A program made the position numbers and the translations under genes. A stretch of DNA of 64,000 bases from Paenibacillus flagellatus. GTDB lineage: Bacteria; Bacillota; Bacilli; Paenibacillales; NBRC-103111. Positions 45,422-54,244 of the stretch are shown piece after piece. The stretch lies in the NCBI RefSeq assembly GCF_003217775.1, contig NZ_QJVJ01000002.1:124001-188000 (forward strand), written 5' to 3'. Every line of letters begins with the position of its first letter. The first letter of the stretch is position 1. The notes beneath the pieces are model-generated. The model worked only from the letters and a program-made list of their open reading frames with translations. It ran no database searches and was not told the DNA's origin.

Positions 45422-45447
45422 GACCGCCCGGGAGGCGGTCTTTTTTT
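45422..45447 (+). terminator. Rho-independent terminator of the small-protein pair
   Basis: GACCGCC-CGGGA-GGCGGTC is followed by seven T residues. Confidence 0.93.
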
Positions 45448-45527
45448 CGTCTCTCGAAGGAATCGGCACCATCCGTGTCAAACCCTTATACGGAATCGAT
45501 CCTAGCGGAAACGGAAAGGAACGGGTT

Positions 45528-47771
45528 ATGGAGACGATAACGGTACAATCGGTCGGGCAGCGATCGGCGGAGAGACTGACCGGCATTTCGTTCGACTGTA
45601 CGTGCGGACGGACCCATCAAGTGGCGATGCGCAGACTGATCGTCGAAGACGGGGCGCTGCACCGGGTCGCCGATACGATCAAGGAGCTGGGCTTGGACGG
45701 CAAGGCGATGCTGCTCGCCGATCCGTCCACGTATGCGGTGGCGGGGAGAGAGCTGGCCGAGCATTTGAAGAGCGCCGGACGGGACGTCGTCATGAGCGTG
45801 TATCCGGAGCCCGTCGAATACGCCGACGAGAAGGCGGTCGTCCGGGCGCTCATCGATTTGGAGCCGGATATCGGTCTGCTGATCGCCGTCGGCTCGGGAA
45901 CGATCAACGACATCGCCCGCATTTTGAGCTACAAGGCGAAAATTCCGTATATCGTCGTAGCGACGGCGCCGTCGATGGACGGCTATGCGTCGACGGGTTC
46001 GCCGCTGCTCGTGAACGGGTTCAAAAAAACGTACGCCGCCGCCTCCCCGGTCGCCCTGATCGGCGATTTGCGGGTGATCGCTCAGGCGCCGAAGGCGATG
46101 GTTGCCGCGGGTGTCGGCGACATGCTGGCCAAAATAACCGCCCTGTGCGACTGGCTGCTGGCGGCGGCCGTGGAGGACGAGCATTACTGCGAGGTCGTCT
46201 CCGGCCTGATGGTCCGGGCGCTCACGGGGATCGCGGGCAGCGTCGGGGCGATCGCGAAAGGGGAGCCCGTCGCGATCAAGGAGCTGACGGAAGGGCTCGT
46301 CCTGTCCGGCCTCGCCATGCAAATGATCGGCCATTCGCGTCCCGCTTCGGGATCGGAGCACCACCTGTCCCACTATTGGGAAATGAAACATTTTGCGGAG
46401 GGGCACCGGACCGATCTGCACGGCATCAAGGTCGGGGTCGCGACGCCGATCGTCCTGAAGCTGTACGAGCGGCTTTTGGGCGCCGATGTCGGATCGATGC
46501 GGATGCGGGAGAAAACGGCGGCGCAAATCGCCGGGTGGGAGCGCGAGCTGAGCCGCTGCTACGGACCGCTCGCGGAAGAGATGATCGCGGCGAACCGCGC
46601 AGCGTTCGCGAGCCAGGACGAGCTGGACGCCAAGCATGCGAAGCTGATCGGCCGATGGCCCGAGCTGAAGCGCCGGCTGGAGGCGATTGTCGCGCTCGCG
46701 CCGGACGTCGCGGGACTGCTCCGGGAAGTCGGAGCGCCGGTCGATCCGCTTGAAATCGGCGTGACCCGGGAGGAGCTGGTCGACGCGCTGCGCGTCGCGA
46801 AAGAGGTGCGCAACCGGTACACCGTCCTGCAGCTGGCCGACCAGCTCGGCGTCCTGGACCGGTATGCCGGTGACATCGCGGCGGAGCTGTACGGCGGCCC
46901 GGCCGGTACAGCCGTCGCAATAGACGGAGCCTCCGGCGACCCGGACCGTGTCTACTGGCAGGCGCATCGGGGCGGCGGCGCTTATGAAGCGCCCGACAAT
47001 ACGATGGCGGCGAATGTGCACGCCTGGACGCTCGGCGGCATCCCGGAGGCGGACATCCGCACGACCCGCGACGGGGTCATCGTCTGCCTGCACGACGAGA
47101 CGCTGGCCCGGACGACGGACGCGCCGGACGGCGTCAAGGACGTGCCCGTATCGGAGCTGGATTTCGCGGAGGTGCGGCGCTGGGACGCGGGGACGCCGTT
47201 CGACTCGCGGTTCGCGGGCGAACGGATCCCGTCGCTCGAGGAAGTGTTCGAGGAGCTTCGGGGACGGCCGGAGCGGCAATTTTATTTGGATTTGAAGCAG
47301 GTCGATCTGGACAAGCTCGGCGAGCTGATCGACCGGTACGGCGTGAACCGGCAAATCATTTTCACCCACAACCGGCAGGCCAACTGCAAGCGGATGAAGC
47401 AAATCGCCCAAGACGTGCGCAGCATGCTATGGATCGGCGGAAGCGCCGAGCGCATCCTCGAGACGTTCCGGGAAGCGCGCGAATCCGGCTTCGACGGGCT
47501 GGATCAAGTCCAGCTTCACCTGAACAGCCCGCAGACGATCGACTGGGACGGGCGCAACGGCGACGAATGGCCGTACGCGATCGAGCCGGAGCGGCTCCGG
47601 GAAGCGCTGGCGGCGGCATCCGAGGCGGGCGTCGATTTGGAGGTGCTGCCGTTCGCCTTCGACGAGCGTTCGATCGGCGATTTGCTCGACCTGGGCATTC
47701 GCTGGTTCGCGACGGACGAGCCGACCCGTTTCGTGGAAAGCGTGCGGGCGTGGCGCGGAGCGAAGCGATAG
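45528..47771 (+). CDS. Fusion of glycerol-1-phosphate dehydrogenase (AraM/EgsA) and glycerophosphodiester phosphodiesterase
   Basis: The 747-residue chain contains two complete enzymes. Residues about 1-455 are a G1P dehydrogenase of the AraM/EgsA group: nucleotide loop AVGSGTINDIAR (121-131), TAPSMDGYASTGSPL, metal ligands near D198, H278/H279 and H298 (ASGSEHHLSHYWEM; LHGIKVGVAT). AraM proteins reduce dihydroxyacetone phosphate to sn-glycerol-1-phosphate. Residues about 472-747 are a GDPD domain: AHRGGGAYEAPDNT (catalytic H478-R479), EADIRTTRDGVIVCLHDETLARTTD (E505, D507, H520) and FYLDLKQVD. GDPDs cleave glycerophosphodiesters. The frame is continuous with no stop or slippery site between domains. 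The start has GGAAAGGAA ahead. The pair implies a role in ether-lipid or teichoic-type glycerophosphate turnover. Confidence 0.9.
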   Translation: METITVQSVGQRSAERLTGISFDCTCGRTHQVAMRRLIVEDGALHRVADTIKELGLDGKAMLLADPSTYAVAGRELAEHLKSAGRDVVMSVYPEPVEYADEKAVVRALIDLEPDIGLLIAVGSGTINDIARILSYKAKIPYIVVATAPSMDGYASTGSPLLVNGFKKTYAAASPVALIGDLRVIAQAPKAMVAAGVGDMLAKITALCDWLLAAAVEDEHYCEVVSGLMVRALTGIAGSVGAIAKGEPVAIKELTEGLVLSGLAMQMIGHSRPASGSEHHLSHYWEMKHFAEGHRTDLHGIKVGVATPIVLKLYERLLGADVGSMRMREKTAAQIAGWERELSRCYGPLAEEMIAANRAAFASQDELDAKHAKLIGRWPELKRRLEAIVALAPDVAGLLREVGAPVDPLEIGVTREELVDALRVAKEVRNRYTVLQLADQLGVLDRYAGDIAAELYGGPAGTAVAIDGASGDPDRVYWQAHRGGGAYEAPDNTMAANVHAWTLGGIPEADIRTTRDGVIVCLHDETLARTTDAPDGVKDVPVSELDFAEVRRWDAGTPFDSRFAGERIPSLEEVFEELRGRPERQFYLDLKQVDLDKLGELIDRYGVNRQIIFTHNRQANCKRMKQIAQDVRSMLWIGGSAERILETFREARESGFDGLDQVQLHLNSPQTIDWDGRNGDEWPYAIEPERLREALAAASEAGVDLEVLPFAFDERSIGDLLDLGIRWFATDEPTRFVESVRAWRGAKR

Positions 47772-47784
47772 CGGGCACCGACAA

Positions 47785-47832
47785 GACGAGCGCCTCCGAC
47801 CGTGCATGGCGCACGGGCCGGAGGCGCTCGTC
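47785..47832. terminator. Long inverted repeat between convergent genes
   Basis: ACGAGCGCCTCCG and CCGGAGGCGCTCGT enclose a second stem, CCGTGC/GCACGG, giving about 19 bp of near-perfect pairing. It lies between the ends of the fusion gene and the RNA methyltransferase gene and probably terminates both, although T-runs are absent. Confidence 0.55.
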
Positions 47833-47839
47833 GTTCGTA

Positions 47840-49018
47840 TCACTCGTCGGAAGCGTCCCGCTCCGTTTTCCGAGGCGGCAGCGGACCGTGATACATGTAC
47901 AGGTTGCACTCGATTCTGCCGTTGAACAGCTTCCGCTTCTTGTCCGCGGCGCGGCCGAAATAATGCTCGTACTGCTTGTTCGGACTGAGCGCGAACGCCG
48001 ACCACGTCGGCAGCTTGTCGAAGATGCCGCCGAGCTGGCGGATCGCCTTCTCGACCTCGTCCTTCGTGCCGATCCGCTCCCCGTAGGGCGGATTCGTCAC
48101 GATGCAGCCGTAGTCGCCGTCCGGCCACAGCTTGGCGACCGGCGCCTGGTGCAGCCTCAGCTCGCCGGCGAGGCCGGCTTTCTTCACGGCGGCTTGCGCC
48201 ACCTCGATCGCGGCCGGATCGATGTCCGAGCCGACGATGTCGAGCGGCATGTCGTCCCGCAGCAGGTCGTACGCCTCGTCGCGCGCCCGCTCCCATATGC
48301 CGCGATCGAGCGTCGGCCACGCCTCGGCCGCGAATTCCCGGCGAAGGCCCGGGGCGATATTCCAGCCGATCATGGCCGCCTCGATCGGGATCGTACCCGA
48401 CCCGCAGAACGGGTCGACGAGCGGCCGTTCCGGCCGCCAGCGGCTGAGCAGCACCATCGCCGCCGCCATCGTCTCCTTGAGCGGCGCTTCGGTGACGAGC
48501 TTGCGGTAGCCGCGCTTATGCAGGCCGGCGCCGGTCGTATCGATCGTCAGCGTCGCCACGTCGTTCAACAGCGCCACCTCGATGACGTAGCGCGGGCCGT
48601 TCTCGGGAAACCATTCCGTGCCGTAGCGCAGCTTCATCTTCTCCACGACCGCCTTCTTCACGATGCCTTGGCAGGCCGGCACGCTCGACAGCTGCGACTT
48701 GTGCGACCGCCCTTCGACGGGAAATTCCGCGTCCTCCGGAATCCAGTCCGGCCACGGCAGCGCTTTGGTCCCTTCGAACAGCTCGTCGAACGTCTTCGCG
48801 GGGAATTCCCCGAGCTTGAGCAGCACGCGGTCCGACGTCCGCAGCCATAAGTTGGCGCGGGCAATCGCCGATACGTCGGCCCGAAACGTCACTTTCCCGT
48901 TCTCCACCATGACGTCGTCGTACCCGAGGTCGCGTACCTCGCGGGCGACGATCGCCTCGAGCCCCATCGGGGCGGTTGCGATCAATTGGATGTTGTCCAC
49001 TTCGTTCGTCCACTCCAT
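47840..49018 (-). CDS. THUMP-domain 23S rRNA (guanine-N2) methyltransferase, RlmL/YpsC type
   Basis: The 392-residue enzyme has an N-terminal THUMP region (about 1-165; QLIATAPMGLEAIVAREVRDLGYDDV) and a C-terminal SAM-dependent methyltransferase domain with VDPFCGSGTIPIEAAMIG, VGSDIDPAAIEVAQ and the N-methyltransferase motif TNPPYGER. This is the RlmL/YpsC group, which methylates guanine in 23S rRNA. It has the length of the Firmicute single-domain version, without the RlmK half of E. coli RlmKL. ATG 49018 fits the family N-terminus; the upstream open frame adds 19 residues without support. Confidence 0.92.
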   Translation of the reverse strand: MEWTNEVDNIQLIATAPMGLEAIVAREVRDLGYDDVMVENGKVTFRADVSAIARANLWLRTSDRVLLKLGEFPAKTFDELFEGTKALPWPDWIPEDAEFPVEGRSHKSQLSSVPACQGIVKKAVVEKMKLRYGTEWFPENGPRYVIEVALLNDVATLTIDTTGAGLHKRGYRKLVTEAPLKETMAAAMVLLSRWRPERPLVDPFCGSGTIPIEAAMIGWNIAPGLRREFAAEAWPTLDRGIWERARDEAYDLLRDDMPLDIVGSDIDPAAIEVAQAAVKKAGLAGELRLHQAPVAKLWPDGDYGCIVTNPPYGERIGTKDEVEKAIRQLGGIFDKLPTWSAFALSPNKQYEHYFGRAADKKRKLFNGRIECNLYMYHGPLPPRKTERDASDE

Positions 49019-49140
49019 CTTGTTCCGGGAGCATGTCCTGCGCCCGTTTGCGTCGTTTCGAGCAAAATCATACAATTAAGTATAGGCGAAACGCCGGATG
49101 GATACAAACGCGCCCTCGCGCGCGTGAAACGGAGGAGCTT

Positions 49141-49788
49141 ATGGAGGATCGATATTTCGTCGAAGCCGACCGTTACGTGGAGTCGCTGTACGAGCCGGAT
49201 CCGGATTTGGCGCGGGTGCAGGAGACGATCCGGCAAAACGGGATGCCGGACATTTCGGTGGCGCCGGGCTACGGCCGGCTGCTGACGCTGCTCGTACGGC
49301 TGTCGGGGGCGAAGCGGCTGCTCGAGATCGGCGCGCTCGGCGGCTACAGCGGCATCTGTCTCGCTCGGGGGATGAACGGGCAAGGGAAGCTGCTCTCGCT
49401 CGAGCTGAAGGAGGAATTCGCCGCCGTCGCGCGCGCGAACATGGAGGCGGCCGGCTTCGGGGACACGGTCGAATACCGGATCGGCGAAGCGCTGCCGAGC
49501 CTGGAGAAGCTGGCGGCGGACGGCGAGAAATTCGACTTGTTCTTCATCGACGCCGACAAAGGCAATTATCTCCACTATTTGGACTATGCGATCCGGCTCG
49601 CGAACCCCGGCGCCCTCATCGTCGGCGACAACGCCTTGATGCACGGCAAGACGATGGACCCGCAAGCCCAAGGCGGCTCGGTGCGGACGATGCGCGAGTT
49701 CAACCGGCGGATGGCGACCGATCCGCGGCTCGAAAGCGCGATATTGCCCGCTTACGACGGATTGTGCATCGCGCGGGTGCGGGAGTAG
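49141..49788 (+). CDS. Class I O-methyltransferase (family 3)
   Basis: The 215-residue protein has the SAM motif RLLEIGALGGYSGICLARGM, SLELKEEFAAVARANMEAAGF and FDLFFIDADKGNYLHYLDYAI (metal-binding Asp), followed by GALIVGDNALMHGKT. This is the divalent-metal-dependent catechol/caffeoyl-CoA-type O-methyltransferase family, common and poorly characterised in Firmicutes (YrrM-like). Relatives in Bacillus are linked to tRNA hydroxyuridine methylation (TrmR). GGAGGAG precedes ATG 49141. It is divergent from the RNA methyltransferase, which would be consistent with an RNA role. Confidence 0.87.
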   Translation: MEDRYFVEADRYVESLYEPDPDLARVQETIRQNGMPDISVAPGYGRLLTLLVRLSGAKRLLEIGALGGYSGICLARGMNGQGKLLSLELKEEFAAVARANMEAAGFGDTVEYRIGEALPSLEKLAADGEKFDLFFIDADKGNYLHYLDYAIRLANPGALIVGDNALMHGKTMDPQAQGGSVRTMREFNRRMATDPRLESAILPAYDGLCIARVRE

Positions 49789-49806
49789 CGGCACGAAACA
49801 GAAAAC

Positions 49807-49856
49807 GAAGCCCGGAACCGGCGGCGTACGCCACCTATTCCGGGCTTCTACTTTTT
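49807..49856 (+). terminator. Rho-independent terminator of the O-methyltransferase gene
   Basis: GAAGCCCGGAA and TTCCGGGCTTC form a perfect 11-bp stem; a self-complementary GGCGTACGCC lies in the loop; CTTTTTG follows. Confidence 0.85.
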
Positions 49857-49876
49857 GTCGCACAATCCGTCCGCTC

Positions 49877-51076
49877 CTACAGTCCGCGCTTCCGGTATAT
49901 TAACGTTCGGCTGACCCAGACCGCATTCGCGAACAGCATGGCGGTCGCGATCAGAAAAATGCCGCGAATCGTGAGCAGCCCGGATAGCGCGCCGCCGACC
50001 GTCGGGCCGACCATATTGCCGAGGCTGAGAAAGCTGCTGTTGAAGCTGTACGAGCGGCTTTCCATCCCGTCGGGCGTATGCTTGCGGATGAGCGCGTTCA
50101 CCGATGGCAGCAGGCCGCCCATGAACATGCCGAGCAGAAACCGTGCCGCGAACAGCTGCCAGACGTTCTGGACGAGCGCCTGCGGGATGAACATGACGGC
50201 CGCGCCGATCAGCGAGATGCGCAGCACCCGCTCCTGGCCGATCCGGTCCCCGAGCCGGCCGAGCAGCGGCGAGGCGATCATGTTGGAGAAGCCGGTAATC
50301 GAGCCGACGAGGCCGGAGAAAAACGCCAGGTTTTCGCCGCCGGGATGCAAATGCTGCACGAACAGCGGGATTAACGGCATCGAGCTGAGCATCGAGAATT
50401 GGATCAAAAACGTGACGGCGAACAGCGACGTCAGCTGCGGTATTTTGCCCAGCTCCTTCAAGCCGGCGACGACGGACACGTTCGGCTGTACGGCCGCCTT
50501 GCCCGCATCGAATTTCTCCTTGACGACGAACATCGCGAGCATCGAGGCGACGAACAGCAGCGCGCCGGTGATGTAGAAAATCGGCCGGAAGCCGATCCAA
50601 TCCGCCAGCAGCCCTCCGATGAACGGTCCGAGTATGCTTCCGGCCGTGCCGCCGGACTGCAGCGTCCCCATCGAGAAGCCCATCTTGTCGCGAGGGGTCG
50701 TCGCCGACATGAGCGCCACCGCGGCGGGGACGAAGCCGGAGATGGTGCCGTTCAGCATGCGCAGCAGCAGCAAATGCCAGACGTCGCCGGCAAAGCCCAT
50801 CAGCGTCATGACGACGGCCATGCCGAAGCCGGAGCGCAGCAGCATCATTTTCCGCCCGTACCGGTCCGCTAGCTTGCCCCACAACGGCTGAAACAAAAAC
50901 GAGGTCACGAAGTTGCCGGCAAAAATAACGCCGGACCAGAAGGCGACTCGATCCGGGTCCGTAATGCCGAGCTCCTGAATATACAGCGGCAAAAACGGGA
51001 TGATCATCGTCATGCCCGCCATGACCAAAAAATTGCCGAACCACAATACGCCCAAATTCAGCTTCCAATTGCCCAA
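49877..51076 (-). CDS. MFS-family multidrug efflux transporter
   Basis: The 399-residue protein has twelve predicted membrane helices. The first is LGVLWFGNFLVMAGMTMIIPFLPLYI; loop 2-3 is the MFS motif GKLADRYGRKMMLLRSG; motif C-like GTAGSILGPFIGGLLAD in helix 5 marks drug/H+ antiporters. The family is close to the multidrug efflux MFS proteins (tetracycline/fluoroquinolone-type) of bacilli, but the substrate is unknown. It begins at TTG 51076 after GAGGAG; a TATAAT in the minus orientation near 51140 may be its promoter, flanked by TGTCCA direct repeats (51129-51134 and 51143-51148) and a GGACA arm. Confidence 0.9.
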   Translation of the reverse strand: MGNWKLNLGVLWFGNFLVMAGMTMIIPFLPLYIQELGITDPDRVAFWSGVIFAGNFVTSFLFQPLWGKLADRYGRKMMLLRSGFGMAVVMTLMGFAGDVWHLLLLRMLNGTISGFVPAAVALMSATTPRDKMGFSMGTLQSGGTAGSILGPFIGGLLADWIGFRPIFYITGALLFVASMLAMFVVKEKFDAGKAAVQPNVSVVAGLKELGKIPQLTSLFAVTFLIQFSMLSSMPLIPLFVQHLHPGGENLAFFSGLVGSITGFSNMIASPLLGRLGDRIGQERVLRISLIGAAVMFIPQALVQNVWQLFAARFLLGMFMGGLLPSVNALIRKHTPDGMESRSYSFNSSFLSLGNMVGPTVGGALSGLLTIRGIFLIATAMLFANAVWVSRTLIYRKRGL

Positions 51077-51204
51077 TGGTGATGTCCACTCCTCTGCTGA
51101 GCCGTACTTGCGCTTCCAAATGCCATACTGTCCATTATAGCATGTCCACCTTGCGAGGACACGTTCGCCCCTTCTCCCGCCGGCGCCGCATTTTCATGAA
51201 AATG

Positions 51205-51233
51205 TTGCACAATTGGTCATATAGTCCTATGAT
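51205..51233 (+). promoter_or_regulatory. Sigma-A promoter of the PAS histidine kinase gene
   Basis: TTGCAC and TATGAT are separated by exactly 17 bases; the start codon follows 73 bases downstream. Confidence 0.75.
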
Positions 51234-51306
51234 TATGGTGAATAGGCTAAGCGGACGGATGGAACGTACGTCAACGGTTTTCCGAAAGTCACGAGAGGAG
51301 TCGCCG

Positions 51307-53106
51307 ATGGCCAGGAAAGCAATTTCGCAGCGGGAGGAAGATCGCCTGCTGTTTGTGAGCGCATTCAAGCATGCGCCGATCGGCATGGCGCTAATTGCGT
51401 TGGACGGCCGGTTTCTGAAAGTGAACGAGGCGTTGTGCCGTATTGTCGGATACGGCGCGGACGAACTGTTGAAACTGACATTTATCGACATCACGCATCC
51501 GGATGACATTTACAAGGATGTCGTGCATGCCGACATGGTGCTGGCCGGACAGCTCGAAACGTACGAGCTGGAGAAACGGTACGTGCACAAGGAAGGGCAT
51601 GTCGTATGGGCGCGCATGATCGGCTCGATCGTTCGCGACGAGAAGGGAGCCGCCCGCTATTTCATCTCCCAAATCATGGACATTACCGAGCGAATCCATA
51701 CGGAACGGGAGCTTCGGAAGCACGAGGAGCTGTACCGGCTAATATCGGAAAACTCGCAGGACATCATTTCCTACTTCACGCCCGATTTGCGGGTCGGCTT
51801 CATATCGCCCGCCGTCGAATCGGTGCTCGGCTACAAGCCGGAGGAAGTCGTCGGCCGGCCGTTCACCGATTTCGTACATCCGCAGGACCGGCAGACGATG
51901 TCCGGCCAGATGGCCGACGCGGCCACCGTCTGGAACCGGGTGAGGCATAAAGACGGCCGGTACGTCTGGATCGAGACGACGTTCCGGGCCATCCGCAATC
52001 GCAACGGCCATGTGGAGAAGATCGTGGCCGTCGGCCGGGACGTGACCGATCGCCGGATGGCCGCCGAGAAGCTGGCCCGTCAAGAGGAGCAGTACCGGCA
52101 GCTCGTCGAAAACTCCCCCGACGCGGTGCTGATTACCGGCAGCCCGACCCGAGGATTATATATCAACGAGGCGGGCGTGAAGCTGTTCGGCGGACGCACC
52201 GAGGAAGACCGGCGAAGCATATTGGACAATCCGCTCCGATTCGTGCCGCCCGATTACCGGAACGACGCGATGGAACGGTCGATGCGCGTCCTGCGGGGCG
52301 AGACGGCCGATTTCTTCGAATTCCCGCTGCACCGGCTCGACGGAACCGTCATCGAGACGGAGGTGCGCTCCATGCCGACCGTGTTTCAGGACGAGCCTGC
52401 GGTGTATTCGATCATCCGGGACACGACCGAGCGGAAAAAAACGCAGGAGCTGCTGCGCAATTCCGAGAAGCTGTCGGTCGCCGGGCAGCTTGCGGCCGGC
52501 ATCGCGCACGAAATCCGCAATCCGCTGACGGCGATCAAAGGGTTCCACCAACTGATGCGGAGCGGAGAGGCGAAGAAGGAATATTTCGATATCCTGGCGT
52601 CGGAGCTCAACCGGATCGAGATGATTTTGACCGAGCTGCTCGTGCTGGCGAAGCCGCAGCAATCCCGGTTCGAGCGCAAAAACATCGTCTCGCTGCTCCG
52701 TCAGGTGGCGGCTCTGCTCGAGACGCAGGCGATCATGACGAGCATCCGGATCCTCGTGCAGGGCAAGGAGGACGCCCTGTACATTTTGTGCGACGAGAAC
52801 CAGATCAAGCAGGTGTTCATCAACATTATCAAAAACGCGATCGAGGCGATGCCGGACGGCGGGGACGTGACGGTCGGCGTCGACCGCATCGGCGAACGGG
52901 TGATGATCCGCGTCACCGATCAAGGGCGGGGCATTCCGGAGAGCCAGCTGGCCCGGATCGGCCAGCCGTTCTATACGACGAAGGAGAACGGCACCGGCCT
53001 CGGCTTGATGGTTACGAATAAAATTGTCGAAAACCATAACGGCGCGATGCGGATCGAGAGCCAGGTCGGCGTCGGGACGACGTTTACGATCGAGCTGCCC
53101 GTATGA
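51307..53106 (+). CDS. Soluble multi-PAS sensor histidine kinase
   Basis: The 599-residue protein has no signal peptide or membrane helix. Three PAS domains follow one another (HAPIGMALIALDGRFLKVNEALCRIVGY; ELYRLISENSQDIISYFTPDLRVGFISPAVESVLGY; QYRQLVENSPDAVLITGSPTRGLYINEAGVKLFGG), each with a PAC-like tail. The kinase core has the H box AGIAHEIRNPLTAIKGFHQLM, N box NIIKNAIEAM and the GTGLGLMVTNKIVENH G box. ATG 51307 is 6 bases after GAGAGGAG. No response regulator is adjacent. An orphan, cytosolic, multi-PAS kinase with this H box resembles the sporulation kinases (KinA/KinE) that feed Spo0F; this role is inference. Confidence 0.9.
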   Translation: MARKAISQREEDRLLFVSAFKHAPIGMALIALDGRFLKVNEALCRIVGYGADELLKLTFIDITHPDDIYKDVVHADMVLAGQLETYELEKRYVHKEGHVVWARMIGSIVRDEKGAARYFISQIMDITERIHTERELRKHEELYRLISENSQDIISYFTPDLRVGFISPAVESVLGYKPEEVVGRPFTDFVHPQDRQTMSGQMADAATVWNRVRHKDGRYVWIETTFRAIRNRNGHVEKIVAVGRDVTDRRMAAEKLARQEEQYRQLVENSPDAVLITGSPTRGLYINEAGVKLFGGRTEEDRRSILDNPLRFVPPDYRNDAMERSMRVLRGETADFFEFPLHRLDGTVIETEVRSMPTVFQDEPAVYSIIRDTTERKKTQELLRNSEKLSVAGQLAAGIAHEIRNPLTAIKGFHQLMRSGEAKKEYFDILASELNRIEMILTELLVLAKPQQSRFERKNIVSLLRQVAALLETQAIMTSIRILVQGKEDALYILCDENQIKQVFINIIKNAIEAMPDGGDVTVGVDRIGERVMIRVTDQGRGIPESQLARIGQPFYTTKENGTGLGLMVTNKIVENHNGAMRIESQVGVGTTFTIELPV

Positions 53107-53337
53107 CGGGCTCGGCTCGCGCGATGGACGAATAAGGGAGAATCTTCACCACGGCGGTCTGCCGGTACGTTCTCTTATTCCGCGTACATGCCAGTTTAAC
53201 GGGCGCTGTTGACCGTATCCACCGGTCACGTTTCCCGAACCTGTCGCAGGCGATCCGAGAAAGGTATATGCTCATCCGTATTTACCGCAATCCATCAAGC
53301 CCGACATCGGCACACAACGAAATCAAAGCCGCCCCGG

Positions 53338-54243
53338 TCAATCCGGAGCGGCCTCTTGCTGTTGGAGCGCGACGTAACGCGAGGGCGGATAGCCCATAAT
53401 CCGCGTAAACGCTTTATTAAATGACTGCAGCGTCGCGTAATTCAATCTCTCGGCCACCTGTTTGATGGAAAGGTTGCCGTATTTGAGCATTTCCAGCGCT
53501 TTTTCGGTCTTTTTGTGATTGATGTACCACCGGAGCGTCATCCCCGTCTTCTCCTTGAACGTATGCGACAAATACGTGTAGCTATACCCCAGATCGTTTG
53601 CAATCGTCCGGACGCTTTTTAGCTCGCATACGTTTTTCTCGATATAGCGGATGACCGAATAGACCGTATAGCCGACCGAGTGCGGCGATTTTTGCGGAGC
53701 GTATCGCGTAACTTTGCCGCTTTTCTCCGTAAACGCCCGGTACGACAGGACGATGACTTCCTCAAGGTAGTTTTGGATCATGATGCGGGAATAAGGCTTC
53801 TGTGCATAAAACTCGTCAAGGTTACGAAGAAACGGAATCATCAGATTGTACGTATCTTTCGCATGATGATAGGGAGCGGATTGAAAAAAGCGCTGCATGT
53901 CCCGGAACGCCTCGTTCGCCGCTTCGTTGAACGTGAACCCCATGTACACAAAACGCAGCATGCCGGAGTCGTCCGTCCGGATCGCATGCGTGTGTCCGAT
54001 GGCGTTGAACACGATGTCGCCTTCGCCGACCTTCACGCATTCGTCGTCGATGTAAAAAAAGCCGCCGCCGGACACGATATAGCTCAGCTCGAGGCAATGC
54101 TGCAGGTGCGGCAAAATTTCATACCCGCATTCGCAGCATATTTCGCCGATCTGGTACAAATCGATGCCGCCGAACGTAGACTGGCCTGTCGGAAACACGT
54201 TGTCGAAATGGAACACGCAGCCGGCCGTATTATGGGAGTTCAT
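53338..54243 (-). CDS. AraC-family transcriptional regulator
   Basis: The 301-residue protein has an N-terminal cupin (HCLELSYIVSGGGFFYIDDECVKVGEGDIVF) and a C-terminal AraC domain (VRTIANDLGYSYTYLSHTFKEKTGMTLRWYI; SIKQVAERLNYATLQSFNKAFTRIMGYPPSRYV). It begins one base after the stop of the oxidoreductase gene upstream, so the two share a transcript, and it probably regulates the pair. GC content is lower than in neighbouring genes. The stop codon overlaps a GCCGC/GCGGC stem that may terminate transcription. Confidence 0.9.
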   Translation of the reverse strand: MNSHNTAGCVFHFDNVFPTGQSTFGGIDLYQIGEICCECGYEILPHLQHCLELSYIVSGGGFFYIDDECVKVGEGDIVFNAIGHTHAIRTDDSGMLRFVYMGFTFNEAANEAFRDMQRFFQSAPYHHAKDTYNLMIPFLRNLDEFYAQKPYSRIMIQNYLEEVIVLSYRAFTEKSGKVTRYAPQKSPHSVGYTVYSVIRYIEKNVCELKSVRTIANDLGYSYTYLSHTFKEKTGMTLRWYINHKKTEKALEMLKYGNLSIKQVAERLNYATLQSFNKAFTRIMGYPPSRYVALQQQEAAPD

Positions 54244-54244
54244 G

